A DNA stretch of 64,000 nt from Planctomycetota bacterium. GTDB taxonomy: Bacteria > Planctomycetota > UBA1135 > GCA-002686595. Location of the stretch: contig JAKLKU010000012.1 of assembly GCA_023150475.1 (NCBI GenBank), positions 124,001 to 188,000 of the forward strand, given 5' to 3'. Both the position numbers and the translations under genes were made by a program. Position 1 is the stretch's first letter. Each line of letters opens with the position of its first letter. The notes under the pieces were generated by a model. The model was not told the DNA's origin. It did no database searches and saw nothing but the letters and a program-made list of their open reading frames with translations. Positions 37,344-45,496 of this stretch are shown here, piece after piece.

Positions 37344-38741
37344 ATGACGCACCTTCGTCCTGCCGCCGCGCTCGCGTTCCTGCTCCTCGCCACTTTGGCC
37401 TGCGCGCCGTCGGAGCCCGACGCGCGCTCGTCCAGCGGCTCCACGCAGACGCCGGCCACGCTTCCGGCGCACGGCTCGCAGCCCGGCGACGAGAGCCGCG
37501 ACAAGACGGGCGGAAACGGCGGCGCTCCGACGGAACCCACCGACGACGCGACCGACGGAACCGGGTTGCCCGCCGAAGTGCGCGCCGCGATCGATGCGAG
37601 CCTCGCCGAGCTCTTCGGCACGTTCGAGAATCCGCGCTACGAGCGACTCGACTCGTGGGGCGAGATCGGTTTCGACCCGTCGATCGATGCCTATTCCAGC
37701 GCAGGCGCGGCCAGCAGCGGCGACGCGACGGCGGCGCGCGAGGAATTCGCGCGTTCCGCGTCGACGCGATGGATGACGGAGCTCGAGCACGTGCGTCGCG
37801 GCGACTTCCAGAGCGTGCACTTGCCGGAGTACGCGCTCGCGCTCCTGATCGAGATCCACGAGCTCGGCCGCAAGACGCCGCTCGCGGAACGCGACGAAGC
37901 GTTGCGTGGGTTCGTCGAAGCGAAGATCGTCGATTGGTATCCGACGCTCGCCGAAGCACGCTCGATCTACCACGTGCATTGCGAGTCGTGCCACGGCGCG
38001 CAAGGCCGCGGCGACGGACCGACGTCGTTCGGTCACGATCCGCGCCCGCGCGACTTCACGTCGGGCACCTTCAAGTTCACGTCGCGAGTGTCGCGCGCCA
38101 AGCCGACGCGCGCGGATCTCCTGCGCACGCTCTCCGAAGGCCTCGCCGGCACCGGCATGGCCTCGTACGGTGGCCTTTCGCGCGCCGAGCTCGAAGGTGC
38201 GATCGACTGGGTCCGTTGGCTCGCCTTGCGTGCGGCGGTCGAGCGTGAGCTCCTCGCGACGTACGAAATCGACGGCGAGATCTCGGAGGACGCAGCGCAC
38301 GAGGCCTACGCGTCCGCGTGGGACGCGTGGCTCTCCGCCGAATCACGCGCGGTCCCGGTGCCGACGCCGACGCCCACGGTGACCCCCGAACGCGTCGCGC
38401 GCGGACGCGAGCTCTTCCTCGATCCGAAGAAGGGCAACTGCGCGCAGTGCCACGGCGAGAGCGGCCGGGGCGACGGGCCCGCGTCGTACACGCTCGAACC
38501 CGGGGGCGTGAAGCAGTCGATCGTCGACGACTGGGGCCATCCGATACGGCCGCGCGACCTCGTCGAAGGCAAGTTCCGCGGCGGGCGCAAACCCGAAGAC
38601 GTCTACCGGCGGATCTACGCCGGCATCAACGGCACGCCGATGCCCGCGCTCGGCGACTCGAAGGACGCGAACGGCGCGCCGCTGCTCTCGGAAGACGAGC
38701 TCTGGGACCTCGCCTTCTTCGCGCTCTCGCTGAAGCCCTGA
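37344..38741 (+). CDS. Di-haem cytochrome c lipoprotein
   Basis: A 465-residue exported protein: signal peptide with lipobox LATLAC, a Ser/Thr/Gly/Asp-rich linker to about residue 75, a helical region of about 130 residues, then two cytochrome c domains with CESCH (C213) and CAQCH (C366). Both are followed by GxGDGP (GRGDGPTSFGHDPRPRDF and GRGDGPASYTLEP), like class I cytochromes fused to oxidases. Candidate axial Met residues are GMASYGG and TPMPALG. It probably carries electrons at the periplasmic face of the membrane. It ends 1 bp from the convergent hydrolase gene. Confidence 0.88.
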   Translation: MTHLRPAAALAFLLLATLACAPSEPDARSSSGSTQTPATLPAHGSQPGDESRDKTGGNGGAPTEPTDDATDGTGLPAEVRAAIDASLAELFGTFENPRYERLDSWGEIGFDPSIDAYSSAGAASSGDATAAREEFARSASTRWMTELEHVRRGDFQSVHLPEYALALLIEIHELGRKTPLAERDEALRGFVEAKIVDWYPTLAEARSIYHVHCESCHGAQGRGDGPTSFGHDPRPRDFTSGTFKFTSRVSRAKPTRADLLRTLSEGLAGTGMASYGGLSRAELEGAIDWVRWLALRAAVERELLATYEIDGEISEDAAHEAYASAWDAWLSAESRAVPVPTPTPTVTPERVARGRELFLDPKKGNCAQCHGESGRGDGPASYTLEPGGVKQSIVDDWGHPIRPRDLVEGKFRGGRKPEDVYRRIYAGINGTPMPALGDSKDANGAPLLSEDELWDLAFFALSLKP

Positions 38742-38742
38742 A

Positions 38743-39624
38743 TCACGAACGCTGCGCGAGCCAGTCGCGCAGGTCGTTCGCCGCACGTTCCGCCGCGGCG
38801 CCGTGGAACAACGCGTGGTCGCCGCCGGGATAGACGCGCACGTTGGCTTTCGCGCCGGCGAGACGCTGCGAGTCGGCCGCCGCGCTCACTTGGTCCGCAT
38901 CGCCGTGCAGCACGAGGACCGGCACGTCGAGTTCGGCGAGCCGCGAGCTCGCGCGCGCCGCGACTTCGAGCGCTTGTTCGCCGGCGCGCAACGTGATCAC
39001 GTCGTGCACCGCGGAGTCGCTCTTCAGCGCCGCCTGCGCAGCCGGGTCGCGCGTCCACTTCGACGGCTCCTCGCCGATACGGCCGGGCGCGTCGGGCCCG
39101 AGCTTCTTGAACATCTTGAAGAGCCCGCCGGCTTGCTTCGGCAGCTCGAACTTCGGCTGCCAGCGCGGCGCGACGAGCACGAGGCCCGCGAGCGAGCCCG
39201 GTTTCTCGAGTGCGTACGCGAGCGCCCAGATCGCGCCGAGACCGATGCCGCCGAGCACCTTCGGCGCCGACGGCAGCCGGTACGCGAGGTGATCCTGGAC
39301 CGCCGCGAGGTCGCGCACGATCTCCGCGAGCCCGTTCGAGTGGCCCCGCGCGCCTTCCGACTTGCCGTGGCCGCGCAGATCGGGCAGCGCGACGGCCCAG
39401 TTCGCGCGCGTCAGGCCGCGGGCGAGCCCGACGTAACGCGCGCCGTGGTCGCCGGCGTCGTGGACGAACGTGAAGCCGCCCTTCGGCTCCCCCCACGCCG
39501 CGAGTTCGAGCACGTGGAGCAGGAAGAGCCCCTCCGATTTGTGCGAGAGGCCGGCCTTCTCGTTCCCGTGCTCGTCGGACTCGCGCAGTTCGAGGTAGGT
39601 CGTCAGCGGTTCGGCTTCGGTCAT
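38743..39624 (-). CDS. Alpha/beta-hydrolase-fold protein lacking the nucleophile Ser
   Basis: A 293-residue protein of the monoacylglycerol lipase-like (serine aminopeptidase S33) group. It has GGFTFVHDAGDHGARYVGLARGL and the PDLRGHGKSEG loop. Acid and base regions are present as VPVLVLHGDADQVSAA and YPGGDHALFHG. The nucleophile elbow, normally G-x-S-x-G, reads G-I-G-L-G (VLGGIGLGAIWALAYA), so the catalytic Ser is Gly. It may be a non-enzymatic relative or use another mechanism. The ATG at 39624 has TATCCT 11 nt upstream. Confidence 0.82.
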   Translation of the reverse strand: MTEAEPLTTYLELRESDEHGNEKAGLSHKSEGLFLLHVLELAAWGEPKGGFTFVHDAGDHGARYVGLARGLTRANWAVALPDLRGHGKSEGARGHSNGLAEIVRDLAAVQDHLAYRLPSAPKVLGGIGLGAIWALAYALEKPGSLAGLVLVAPRWQPKFELPKQAGGLFKMFKKLGPDAPGRIGEEPSKWTRDPAAQAALKSDSAVHDVITLRAGEQALEVAARASSRLAELDVPVLVLHGDADQVSAAADSQRLAGAKANVRVYPGGDHALFHGAAAERAANDLRDWLAQRS

Positions 39625-39684
39625 GGCGGGCGCGGAGGATAGCGCGCGTCGCTCGGCCCCGCTGCGAACGCGCGCGAGTTGGGC

Positions 39685-39690
39685 TAAGCT
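39685..39690 (+). promoter_or_regulatory. Putative -10 (TAAGCT) for rnpB
   Basis: GGGCTAAGCTCGC ends 4 nt before the first paired base of RNase P helix P1 at 39695, about where a -10 element should sit. No TTGACA-like -35 is seen. Confidence 0.6.
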
Positions 39691-39694
39691 CGCC

Positions 39695-40086
<392 letters not shown>

Positions 40087-40428
40087 TCTCTCGACTCGGC
40101 ATGGACGCGTCGAAAGCGTTCCTCGCGGCGGTACCGGCGTGACGGCTCGGCCACAATCCCTTGGGGTCGGTGGCTCACTCCTGTGCAAGCCCTTGACAGA
40201 ATTCGCCAGTGCGCGGAGACTCCCTCGCGTTCCAAAGTCGACCCGCAGGGCCAGCGCGGTGTCGCTCCCCCGCCCCGCCGGCGGGCAGAGGCCCCCGGTC
40301 AGCCGGGTCGCCCGAGCCCTCGAGTGGCGCGCCGGGGCCCCTTCCGTCCGCTCGGAGACGCGAGGGCCGGCCCGAGGAACATCCGAGTGTCCGCGCCTCT
40401 CGTCCACCCGCTTCTCGTCCCCCCGTCC
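40087..40428. other. 342-bp gap downstream of rnpB
   Basis: No gene is seen. It contains a consensus -35-like TTGACA (40193-40198), with GAGACT 17 nt further as a poor -10 match, and GC-rich inverted repeats near 40270-40310. It probably holds rnpB termination and the Nudix gene promoter. Confidence 0.45.
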
Positions 40429-41103
40429 ATGGAATTCGTGTTCGTCGTCCGCCGCTCGGAGCTCTTCCCCGAGTTCTACCCGCACGGGCTCGTCCCGTTC
40501 GGGCCCGAGCTCGCGCGCGCGGACTTCGAGCGTGTGATCGAGGAACGCGGGTTCTTCGTCGAGCGCGAGCACGCCGAGCGTGATCCGTCGCTGAAGCAAG
40601 TGATCCCGTACGCGGTGATCGTGCGCCGCGGCGAAGTGCTCCTGCTCAAGCGCTCGAAGAAGGGCGGCGACGCGCGGCTCTTCGACAAACTCTCGATCGG
40701 CGTCGGCGGTCACGTCAATCCGGTGGACGCCCTGGTCGACGGTCGGCGCGTGAGGAACCCGCTGGTCGCAGGAACACGGCGCGAGCTCGAGGAAGAGCTC
40801 GTGATCGACGGCGCGTGGAGCGTGCGATCGCTCGGGCTCTTGAACGACGACTCCAACGCGGTCGGCGCGGTGCACGTAGGCCTCGTCCAAGTGGTGCACG
40901 TCGAGGGTTCGGTCGAAATTCGCGAGAAGGACGTGCTCCACGGCGAATTCACGACCCTCGCAGAACTGTCACGTCTCCGCCGCGAAGGCGCGAACTACGA
41001 GACGTGGTCGGCGAAGCTCGTCGAGCTCTTCGAGCTCGGTCCGCACGAACTCCTTGCCAACGCAACCCAAACCCAAACCCGTACTTCGGTCGCCGCCCAC
41101 TGA
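40429..41103 (+). CDS. Nudix-fold phosphoesterase-like protein
   Basis: A 224-residue Nudix-family protein. The N-terminus (MEFVFVVRRSELFPEFYPHGLVPF) precedes the core VIPYAVIVRRGEVLLLKRSKKGG. The Nudix box is stretched: GGHVNPVDALVDGRRVRNPLVAGTRRELEEELVI keeps the RELxEE core but holds a longer insert between the Gly and the Arg than the standard GX5EX7 spacing. The substrate cannot be inferred. Sequence upstream of the ATG at 40429 in the long ORF is noncoding. The small protein at 41154 follows after 50 bp. Confidence 0.82.
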   Translation: MEFVFVVRRSELFPEFYPHGLVPFGPELARADFERVIEERGFFVEREHAERDPSLKQVIPYAVIVRRGEVLLLKRSKKGGDARLFDKLSIGVGGHVNPVDALVDGRRVRNPLVAGTRRELEEELVIDGAWSVRSLGLLNDDSNAVGAVHVGLVQVVHVEGSVEIREKDVLHGEFTTLAELSRLRREGANYETWSAKLVELFELGPHELLANATQTQTRTSVAAH

Positions 41104-41153
41104 GTCGATGCTCCGCCAAGGAGCGCCGAGCCGGCGATCGACGGAATCGAACC

Positions 41154-41384
41154 ATGACCACCAAAACCTCACGCAGTCGGGTGACCGACTCCCAACGCAT
41201 CTACGACCTGTTGCTCGGTGCGCGCACCGCCGACATGGTCACGCTGCACTTCCGCGACGGCCGCGTCGTCCAAGGCGCGCTCATCTTCAACCAGTTCAAG
41301 GGCACCGGTCGTGTGATCAACATCGATCAGGAGCTCAGCATCGACTTCACGATCGACGACGTTCGTGATCTGAAGCTCGCCTGA
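41154..41384 (+). CDS. Small beta-rich protein, possibly Sm/Hfq-like
   Basis: A 76-residue protein I do not recognise with certainty. After a polar N-terminus (MTTKTSRSRVTDSQ) comes a helix (RIYDLLLGARTA) and then short strands: DMVTLHFRDGRVVQGALIFNQFKGTGRVINIDQELSIDFTIDDVRDLKLA. The order helix, strand-DG-strand bent at QGALIFNQF, and a final strand resembles Sm/Hfq proteins, but family motifs are not clear. A strong terminator follows within 35 bp, so it is the last gene of its transcript. Confidence 0.7.
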   Translation: MTTKTSRSRVTDSQRIYDLLLGARTADMVTLHFRDGRVVQGALIFNQFKGTGRVINIDQELSIDFTIDDVRDLKLA

Positions 41385-41415
41385 GCCCGCGCTCGCCGCG
41401 CGCGTCGCGGCGGCC

Positions 41416-41470
41416 CGAACCCCGCCCCCCAACTCCCGCTCGGGAAACGGTGGCGGGGTTCGTCGTTTTC
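41416..41470 (+). terminator. Intrinsic terminator
   Basis: CGAACCCCGCC (41416-41426) and GGCGGGGTTCG (41452-41462) form a perfect 11-bp stem with a smaller CCCG/CGGG hairpin in the loop, followed by TCGTTTTC. It lies 32 bp after the small beta-rich gene. Confidence 0.8.
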
Positions 41471-41564
41471 ACGGCGCGAGTTCGAGCCAGGCACCCGCGG
41501 ACGAATGGACTCCGACGCGGCGCGGGCTCGCGCCGAAGCGCGCGCCGCCAAGCGTTCGCCGCGC

Positions 41565-42140
41565 CTAACGCCGAGGCGGCGCCGGCATGTCGGGCTCGAG
41601 GTCGACGTGCACGCCTTCGGCGATGCGATTGATGTAGTTGAAGTACGCGATCACTTGGATCGCATCGTGGATCGCGGCGTCGGAGAGCCCTTGGGCGCGC
41701 AGCGGCGCGAGATCGAGCTCGCTCATCGCTTGCGGGACGAGCGTGAGCTTCTCGGCGTACTCCGCGAGCGCGCGCCAGCGAGGCGAGAGCTCGGCCTGTT
41801 GCCAATCGACCACGATCGCGGCGAGCAACGCATCGCGCGCGACTTCGGTGAGGTCCCCGATCTCGGCACGGAGATCGGCCGCGTGGGCGTGCGTTCAGTA
41901 ATGGCAGCGGTTCGCGCGGCTCGTGATCACCGCGAGGAACTCGCGCTCGGCTCGCGAGAGCTCGCTCGGCCCGAACATCAGCGCGCGGTAGAGCCCCATC
42001 GAACTCTCGAGCGCGTGCGGCGCGGGGCTCATCGTCTGCACGATCTGGAACACCTTGCCCGCGCGTCGCACGGCGGCCGCGTAGAGCTCCGCGAGCTTGC
42101 CCGTGGCTTCGTGCGGACGGATCAGTCGGATCCAACTCAT
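41565..42140 (-). CDS. AhpD-family peroxidase-related selenoprotein (in-frame TGA at CxxU)
   Basis: A 191-residue protein if the TGA at 41897-41895 is read as selenocysteine. The frame is continuous on both sides, and the track splits it in two (81 + 87 residues). The N-terminal half (SWIRLIRPHEATGKLAELY, SMGLYRALMFGPSELSRAEREFLAVITSRANRCHY) and the C-terminal half (AELSPRWRALAEYAEKLTLVPQAMSELDLAPLRAQGLSDAAIHDAIQVIAYFNYINRIAEG) both match AhpD/carboxymuconolactone decarboxylase peroxidase-related proteins. The family's C-H-Y-C-x-x-x-H reads C79-H-Y-U82-T-H-A-H86, so the TGA replaces the second redox Cys and the conserved His is kept. A SECIS-like hairpin follows. It probably reduces peroxides. 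It is the last gene after an M1 peptidase and a ferritin-like protein, with its own TACCAT 9 nt upstream. Confidence 0.85.
41857..41897 (-). promoter_or_regulatory. Bacterial SECIS-like element (UGA plus hairpin)
   Basis: After the UGA (41897-41895) come 16 nt, then CCGAUCUC-CGUGCC-GAGAUCGG: a perfect 8-bp stem with a 6-nt loop. The loop begins 25 nt after UGA and has G as its second base, which fits the usual bacterial SECIS rules (loop 16-37 nt from UGA, G in the first two loop bases). Confidence 0.75.
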
Positions 42141-42149
42141 CGCGAGCGC

Positions 42150-42155
42150 ATGGTA
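42150..42155 (-). promoter_or_regulatory. Putative -10 (TACCAT) for the AhpD-family selenoprotein gene
   Basis: GGCTACCATGCGCTCGCG precedes the ATG at 42140, with 9 nt between hexamer and codon. It sits inside the 19-bp gap after the ferritin-like gene, so the selenoprotein could also be transcribed alone. Confidence 0.35.
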
Positions 42156-42159
42156 GCCG

Positions 42160-42621
42160 CTACTTCGGCAAGTGCTCGACCCACGCTTGCAGCGCTTGCG
42201 CGTGGCGCAGCTTGACGAGTTGGAGCTCGCCGCACGTGGCTGCGCGCACGGGTTGTCCGAGCGACTGGAAGTAGAGCTGGAAGTGGCCGTACCAACGTGC
42301 GCGCGTCTCTTCGGCGTCCGCCGAGACGCGCAACGGCAGACGCACGCTGAACGGCCACGCCCACAGCGCGAGCAGGTTCGCGAGCGCGACGCGGCGCAGG
42401 CTCTTGCGCTTCGGCCGCGCGCCGAGGTCGCGCAGGAGCGCCTGCACGCTCGCGATGATCTCGTCCTGCTCCTGGCGGAGCTTGCCGAGCATGTCGATCA
42501 ACGCACGATCGTGGGTGTAGCGCGGGATGGCGCCGTAGATCGCGCGGGCGCCGAACTCGGCGAGCAGCGCGCCTTCGAGCTCGAAGAGCAGCGCCGCGTG
42601 ACTCGGTTGGTGCTCACCCAC
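42160..42621 (-). CDS. Ferritin-like four-helix protein, unknown
   Basis: A 153-residue mostly helical protein. Helices carry acidic/His residues in ferritin-like or COQ7-like spacing: LLFELEGALLAEFGARAIYGAI, LIDMLGKLRQEQDEIIASVQALL, AEETRARWYGHFQLYF and CGELQLVKLRHAQALQAWV. A di-iron site is possible but I cannot place all ligands. The likely start is the GTG at 42621, overlapping the M1 peptidase gene by 8 bp; an ATG at 42684 lies deeper in that gene. The AhpD-family gene follows 19 bp on, consistent with a shared redox or peroxide role. Confidence 0.7.
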   Translation of the reverse strand: MGEHQPSHAALLFELEGALLAEFGARAIYGAIPRYTHDRALIDMLGKLRQEQDEIIASVQALLRDLGARPKRKSLRRVALANLLALWAWPFSVRLPLRVSADAEETRARWYGHFQLYFQSLGQPVRAATCGELQLVKLRHAQALQAWVEHLPK

Positions 42622-45220
42622 CCGTCGCGTTGCTGGCCCAGTTGGCCGAAAGGATGCGTTCGCACGCTCGGCGCTGGCGCGCATCGAGCGGCTGCTCGGC
42701 GAAACGCCGCACCGCCGGGATCGACGCCGCGTCGCCCAACTGGAAGAGCGCGTCGAGCACGGCGCCGGTCCGCTGGAACTCGTGTGCGTCGAGGTGTCGC
42801 TCGAGGACGATCCGCGTCGTCTTCACGGCGCGCCCGTGGGCGCCGAGCGCGCGTGCGGCGGCTTGACGCGCCTGGTCGGGCGCACGCTCGTCGTCGAGCC
42901 AACGTTGGAAGACGTCGAGCGCGCGCTCGCCTTCGAGTTCGCCCAGCACACCGAGGATGCCGGCTTGGAACTCGCCGTGCGGCGAGGGAATCGCAAGACA
43001 CTGCCCGAGCCACGCGCGCGCGTGCTCGGCACCGCGCTTGGCTTCGGCGAGCGCGACGAGCCGCGCGGCTTGGATGCGCGTCTGCCAACTGAAGCCTGCT
43101 TCCAGGACCTCGCGCTTGGCGCGGTCGACGAGTTCGGTGCTCGGCGGAAACGCGGCGAGCGCTTCCCACGCAGCGGCTCGCACGGACGCCTCTGGATCGA
43201 GCACCGTGAGCTCGCGCAGGACCTCGAGTTCCGCTGCACCGGACTCGACTTCTGCGCCGGTCGTCTGCCGCACCAGGGCTTCCGTGCGCCGCGCGACATC
43301 GGGATCCGTGGAGACGACCGCCGCGAGCGCGGAGATGCGCCGCACAGCGGCGCTCGCGTGTCGGCTGCCGTACGAGGTCAACCTCACCAATGCATAGGCG
43401 CGATCGTCGAGCGCTGCGGACGTGTCCCTGGCGATGCGCGCGAGCTCACGCGCGCCGAGCTCCGCGACGCTGGCCTCGGCACTCGCCATCAACCACCCTG
43501 CTTCGTCGGGTTCGTACTCGACGTCGGCGCGGCGTGGCAAGCAGAGGCGCGGATCGAACGCGAGCCAATTCGGCTGGACGTCCGCGCCGATGCGGAACGT
43601 CTCCTGGCGTTTCGTGACCTGCAAGCGTTTCGTCTGGACGTCCTTGCCCGCGCCGAAGAGCACTTCGACCGGCGCGCGGAACACGGCGGGCGTGCCGTCG
43701 GCGCTGTCTTGGACTTGTTCGACGTCGACGACGAGCTCCTTCGCGTCTTCGTCCCACTTCCACGAGACCGAGAACTCCGGGTAACCCTTGGAGTGGAACC
43801 ACTGCTGGAAGAACGCCTCCAGATCCTGGCCGCTCGCGCGCTCCATCGCGCGTTGGAAGTCCTCGGTGACGACGCTGCGGCCGGCGTTCGACCACACGTA
43901 CTCGCGCAGGCCCTTGAAGAAGAGCTCGTCGCCGAGCACGAAGCGCAAGTGATGCAAGCGCAGCGCGCCGCCGGGATACGTCTGTCCGTCGAAGAACAGG
44001 TCGAACGGCTCGCGATAGACGTTCCACACCGTCGGCCGCCGTCGCGCGCCGACGTCGCCGCCGAGGTAGCTCTCGAGCGTGCCGCGCAGTCGCTCGTGGA
44101 AGACGTCGGCGCTTCGAGTCGCTTCGACGTACAGCAGGTCCATGTACGTCGCGAAGCCCTCGTTCAACCAGATGTGCGACCAGTCGGCGCACGTCAGCAG
44201 ATCGCCGAACCACTGGTGCGCCGCTTCGTGCGCGATCAGGCTCGTCGTCGTGCCGTCGCGCAAGCCGAGCTCGTCGCGCAGACAATCGTCGGTCAACGTC
44301 GTCGCCGAGATGTTCTCCATGCCGCCGAAGCGGAAGTCGTCGACGCACGTCTGCGCGTACTTCGGATACGGATAGCGGAAGCCGGTCACGTCCGAGAGGA
44401 ACGTCAAGACCTCGTCGGTCTCCTCGAACGTCCGCTCCGCGAGCGGCGCGAGCTTCGGCGGCACGGCGAAGAGCAGCGGCACGTTCTGCCAGCGCGCTTC
44501 GGTGACAGTGAACTCGCCGGCGCACAACGTGACGAGGTACGTCGGGTGCGGCGTGTTCATCGACCAGTGCTCACGCGCGCGGCCGCCGTCGAGCTCGCGC
44601 CGGTCGATGCGCGTGCCCGCCGCGATCGACGTCCACTTCGGCGGCAGCGTGACGGCGATCTCGCTCGTCGCGCGGTCGTTCGGGAAGTCGTAGCAGGGGA
44701 ACCAGTAGCGCGCGTCCTCGCATTCGCCCTGCGTGTAGACGTGCGTCGGGCCCTCGCCTTCGTCGCCGACGAAGTAGAGGCCACGCGCGGGCGAACCGGA
44801 GTAGTCGATCGAGACCCGAGCGAACTCGTCGGGCGACAACGACCGCGCGAGCTCGATCGCGATCGAATCCTCGTCCTGTTCGAACTCGAGCGCGCGGCCG
44901 TCGGCGTCGCGCACCGCGGAGACGTCGAGACCGACGAGATCGAGCTCGAACTGGCCGAGCCTTTCGATCCGCGGCCAGAGCCGCACGGTGCACGTGCCGG
45001 CGATCGACCGCGTCGCCGGATCGAGCGTGAGCTCGAGCGCGTAGTGTTCGACGTCGAAGTCGGCGATTCGCGGCTCGTGCGCGACGAGCGGCGGCACGGC
45101 GAGCGCCGCGTGCCGCGCTGCGCGCGTCGCGCCCGGCGCGCCGGACGCGGCGGGAGCAGCGGTTTTCGAAGTCGAACACGCGCCGGCGGCGACGAGACAC
45201 AGGACGAGGCGGAGCTTCAT
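42614..45220 (-). CDS. M1-family zinc aminopeptidase lipoprotein with HEAT-like C-terminus
   Basis: An 868-residue protein with a lipoprotein-like signal (LRLVLCLVAAGACSTS). The M1 N-terminal beta domain starts at DFDVEHYALELTLDPATRSIAGTC. Exopeptidase motif FGGMENISATTL and zinc site HEAAHQWFGD (H331, E332, H335) with NEGFATY as third ligand are all present, so it should be active. From about residue 600 helical repeats (for example ARELARIARDTSAALDDRAYALVRLTSYGSRHASAAVRRIS) resemble HEAT repeats. It should trim peptides outside the cytoplasm. It heads the operon with the ferritin-like and AhpD-family genes. Confidence 0.92.
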   Translation of the reverse strand: MKLRLVLCLVAAGACSTSKTAAPAASGAPGATRAARHAALAVPPLVAHEPRIADFDVEHYALELTLDPATRSIAGTCTVRLWPRIERLGQFELDLVGLDVSAVRDADGRALEFEQDEDSIAIELARSLSPDEFARVSIDYSGSPARGLYFVGDEGEGPTHVYTQGECEDARYWFPCYDFPNDRATSEIAVTLPPKWTSIAAGTRIDRRELDGGRAREHWSMNTPHPTYLVTLCAGEFTVTEARWQNVPLLFAVPPKLAPLAERTFEETDEVLTFLSDVTGFRYPYPKYAQTCVDDFRFGGMENISATTLTDDCLRDELGLRDGTTTSLIAHEAAHQWFGDLLTCADWSHIWLNEGFATYMDLLYVEATRSADVFHERLRGTLESYLGGDVGARRRPTVWNVYREPFDLFFDGQTYPGGALRLHHLRFVLGDELFFKGLREYVWSNAGRSVVTEDFQRAMERASGQDLEAFFQQWFHSKGYPEFSVSWKWDEDAKELVVDVEQVQDSADGTPAVFRAPVEVLFGAGKDVQTKRLQVTKRQETFRIGADVQPNWLAFDPRLCLPRRADVEYEPDEAGWLMASAEASVAELGARELARIARDTSAALDDRAYALVRLTSYGSRHASAAVRRISALAAVVSTDPDVARRTEALVRQTTGAEVESGAAELEVLRELTVLDPEASVRAAAWEALAAFPPSTELVDRAKREVLEAGFSWQTRIQAARLVALAEAKRGAEHARAWLGQCLAIPSPHGEFQAGILGVLGELEGERALDVFQRWLDDERAPDQARQAAARALGAHGRAVKTTRIVLERHLDAHEFQRTGAVLDALFQLGDAASIPAVRRFAEQPLDARQRRACERILSANWASNATGG

Positions 45221-45484
45221 CGGATCGCGGTCGGAGCATAGCGGCAACGTTTCGGACCGCGACCCGTGCGGAGCGGCGTCGTGCGTCGACCGCCGAGAGG
45301 CCGAACCGTCGCGCCGCCGGCGGTACGTGGAACGAGCCGAACCGTGCCGCGTTGCACGCATCCGGCTCGCGGCGAGAGCCGCAGCGCTGGCCCCGAATCC
45401 GAGCGCGGGCGCCGGGGCGCGCGCGAGTCGGCCCGCGCACCGCGGACGGGATTCGCGCGCCGTAGCCGCACCGCTCGGGCTCGG

Positions 45485-45490
45485 TAGGAT
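45485..45490 (+). promoter_or_regulatory. Putative -10 (TAGGAT) for the gene at 45497
   Basis: CGGTAGGATCGTGCC leads directly to the GTG start with 6 nt between hexamer and codon. Confidence 0.4.
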
Positions 45491-45496
45491 CGTGCC

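Noticed and set aside
40193-40221. Firm sigma-70 promoter for the Nudix gene
   Set aside because: TTGACA is consensus but the matching -10 (GAGACT) is poor and lies about 210 bp from the gene, so I mention it only as a candidate.
41565-42140. Pseudogene explanation for the split AhpD-family gene
   Set aside because: Both halves stay in one frame with full family conservation, only one TGA interrupts them, it sits at a redox Cys position, and a SECIS-like hairpin follows.
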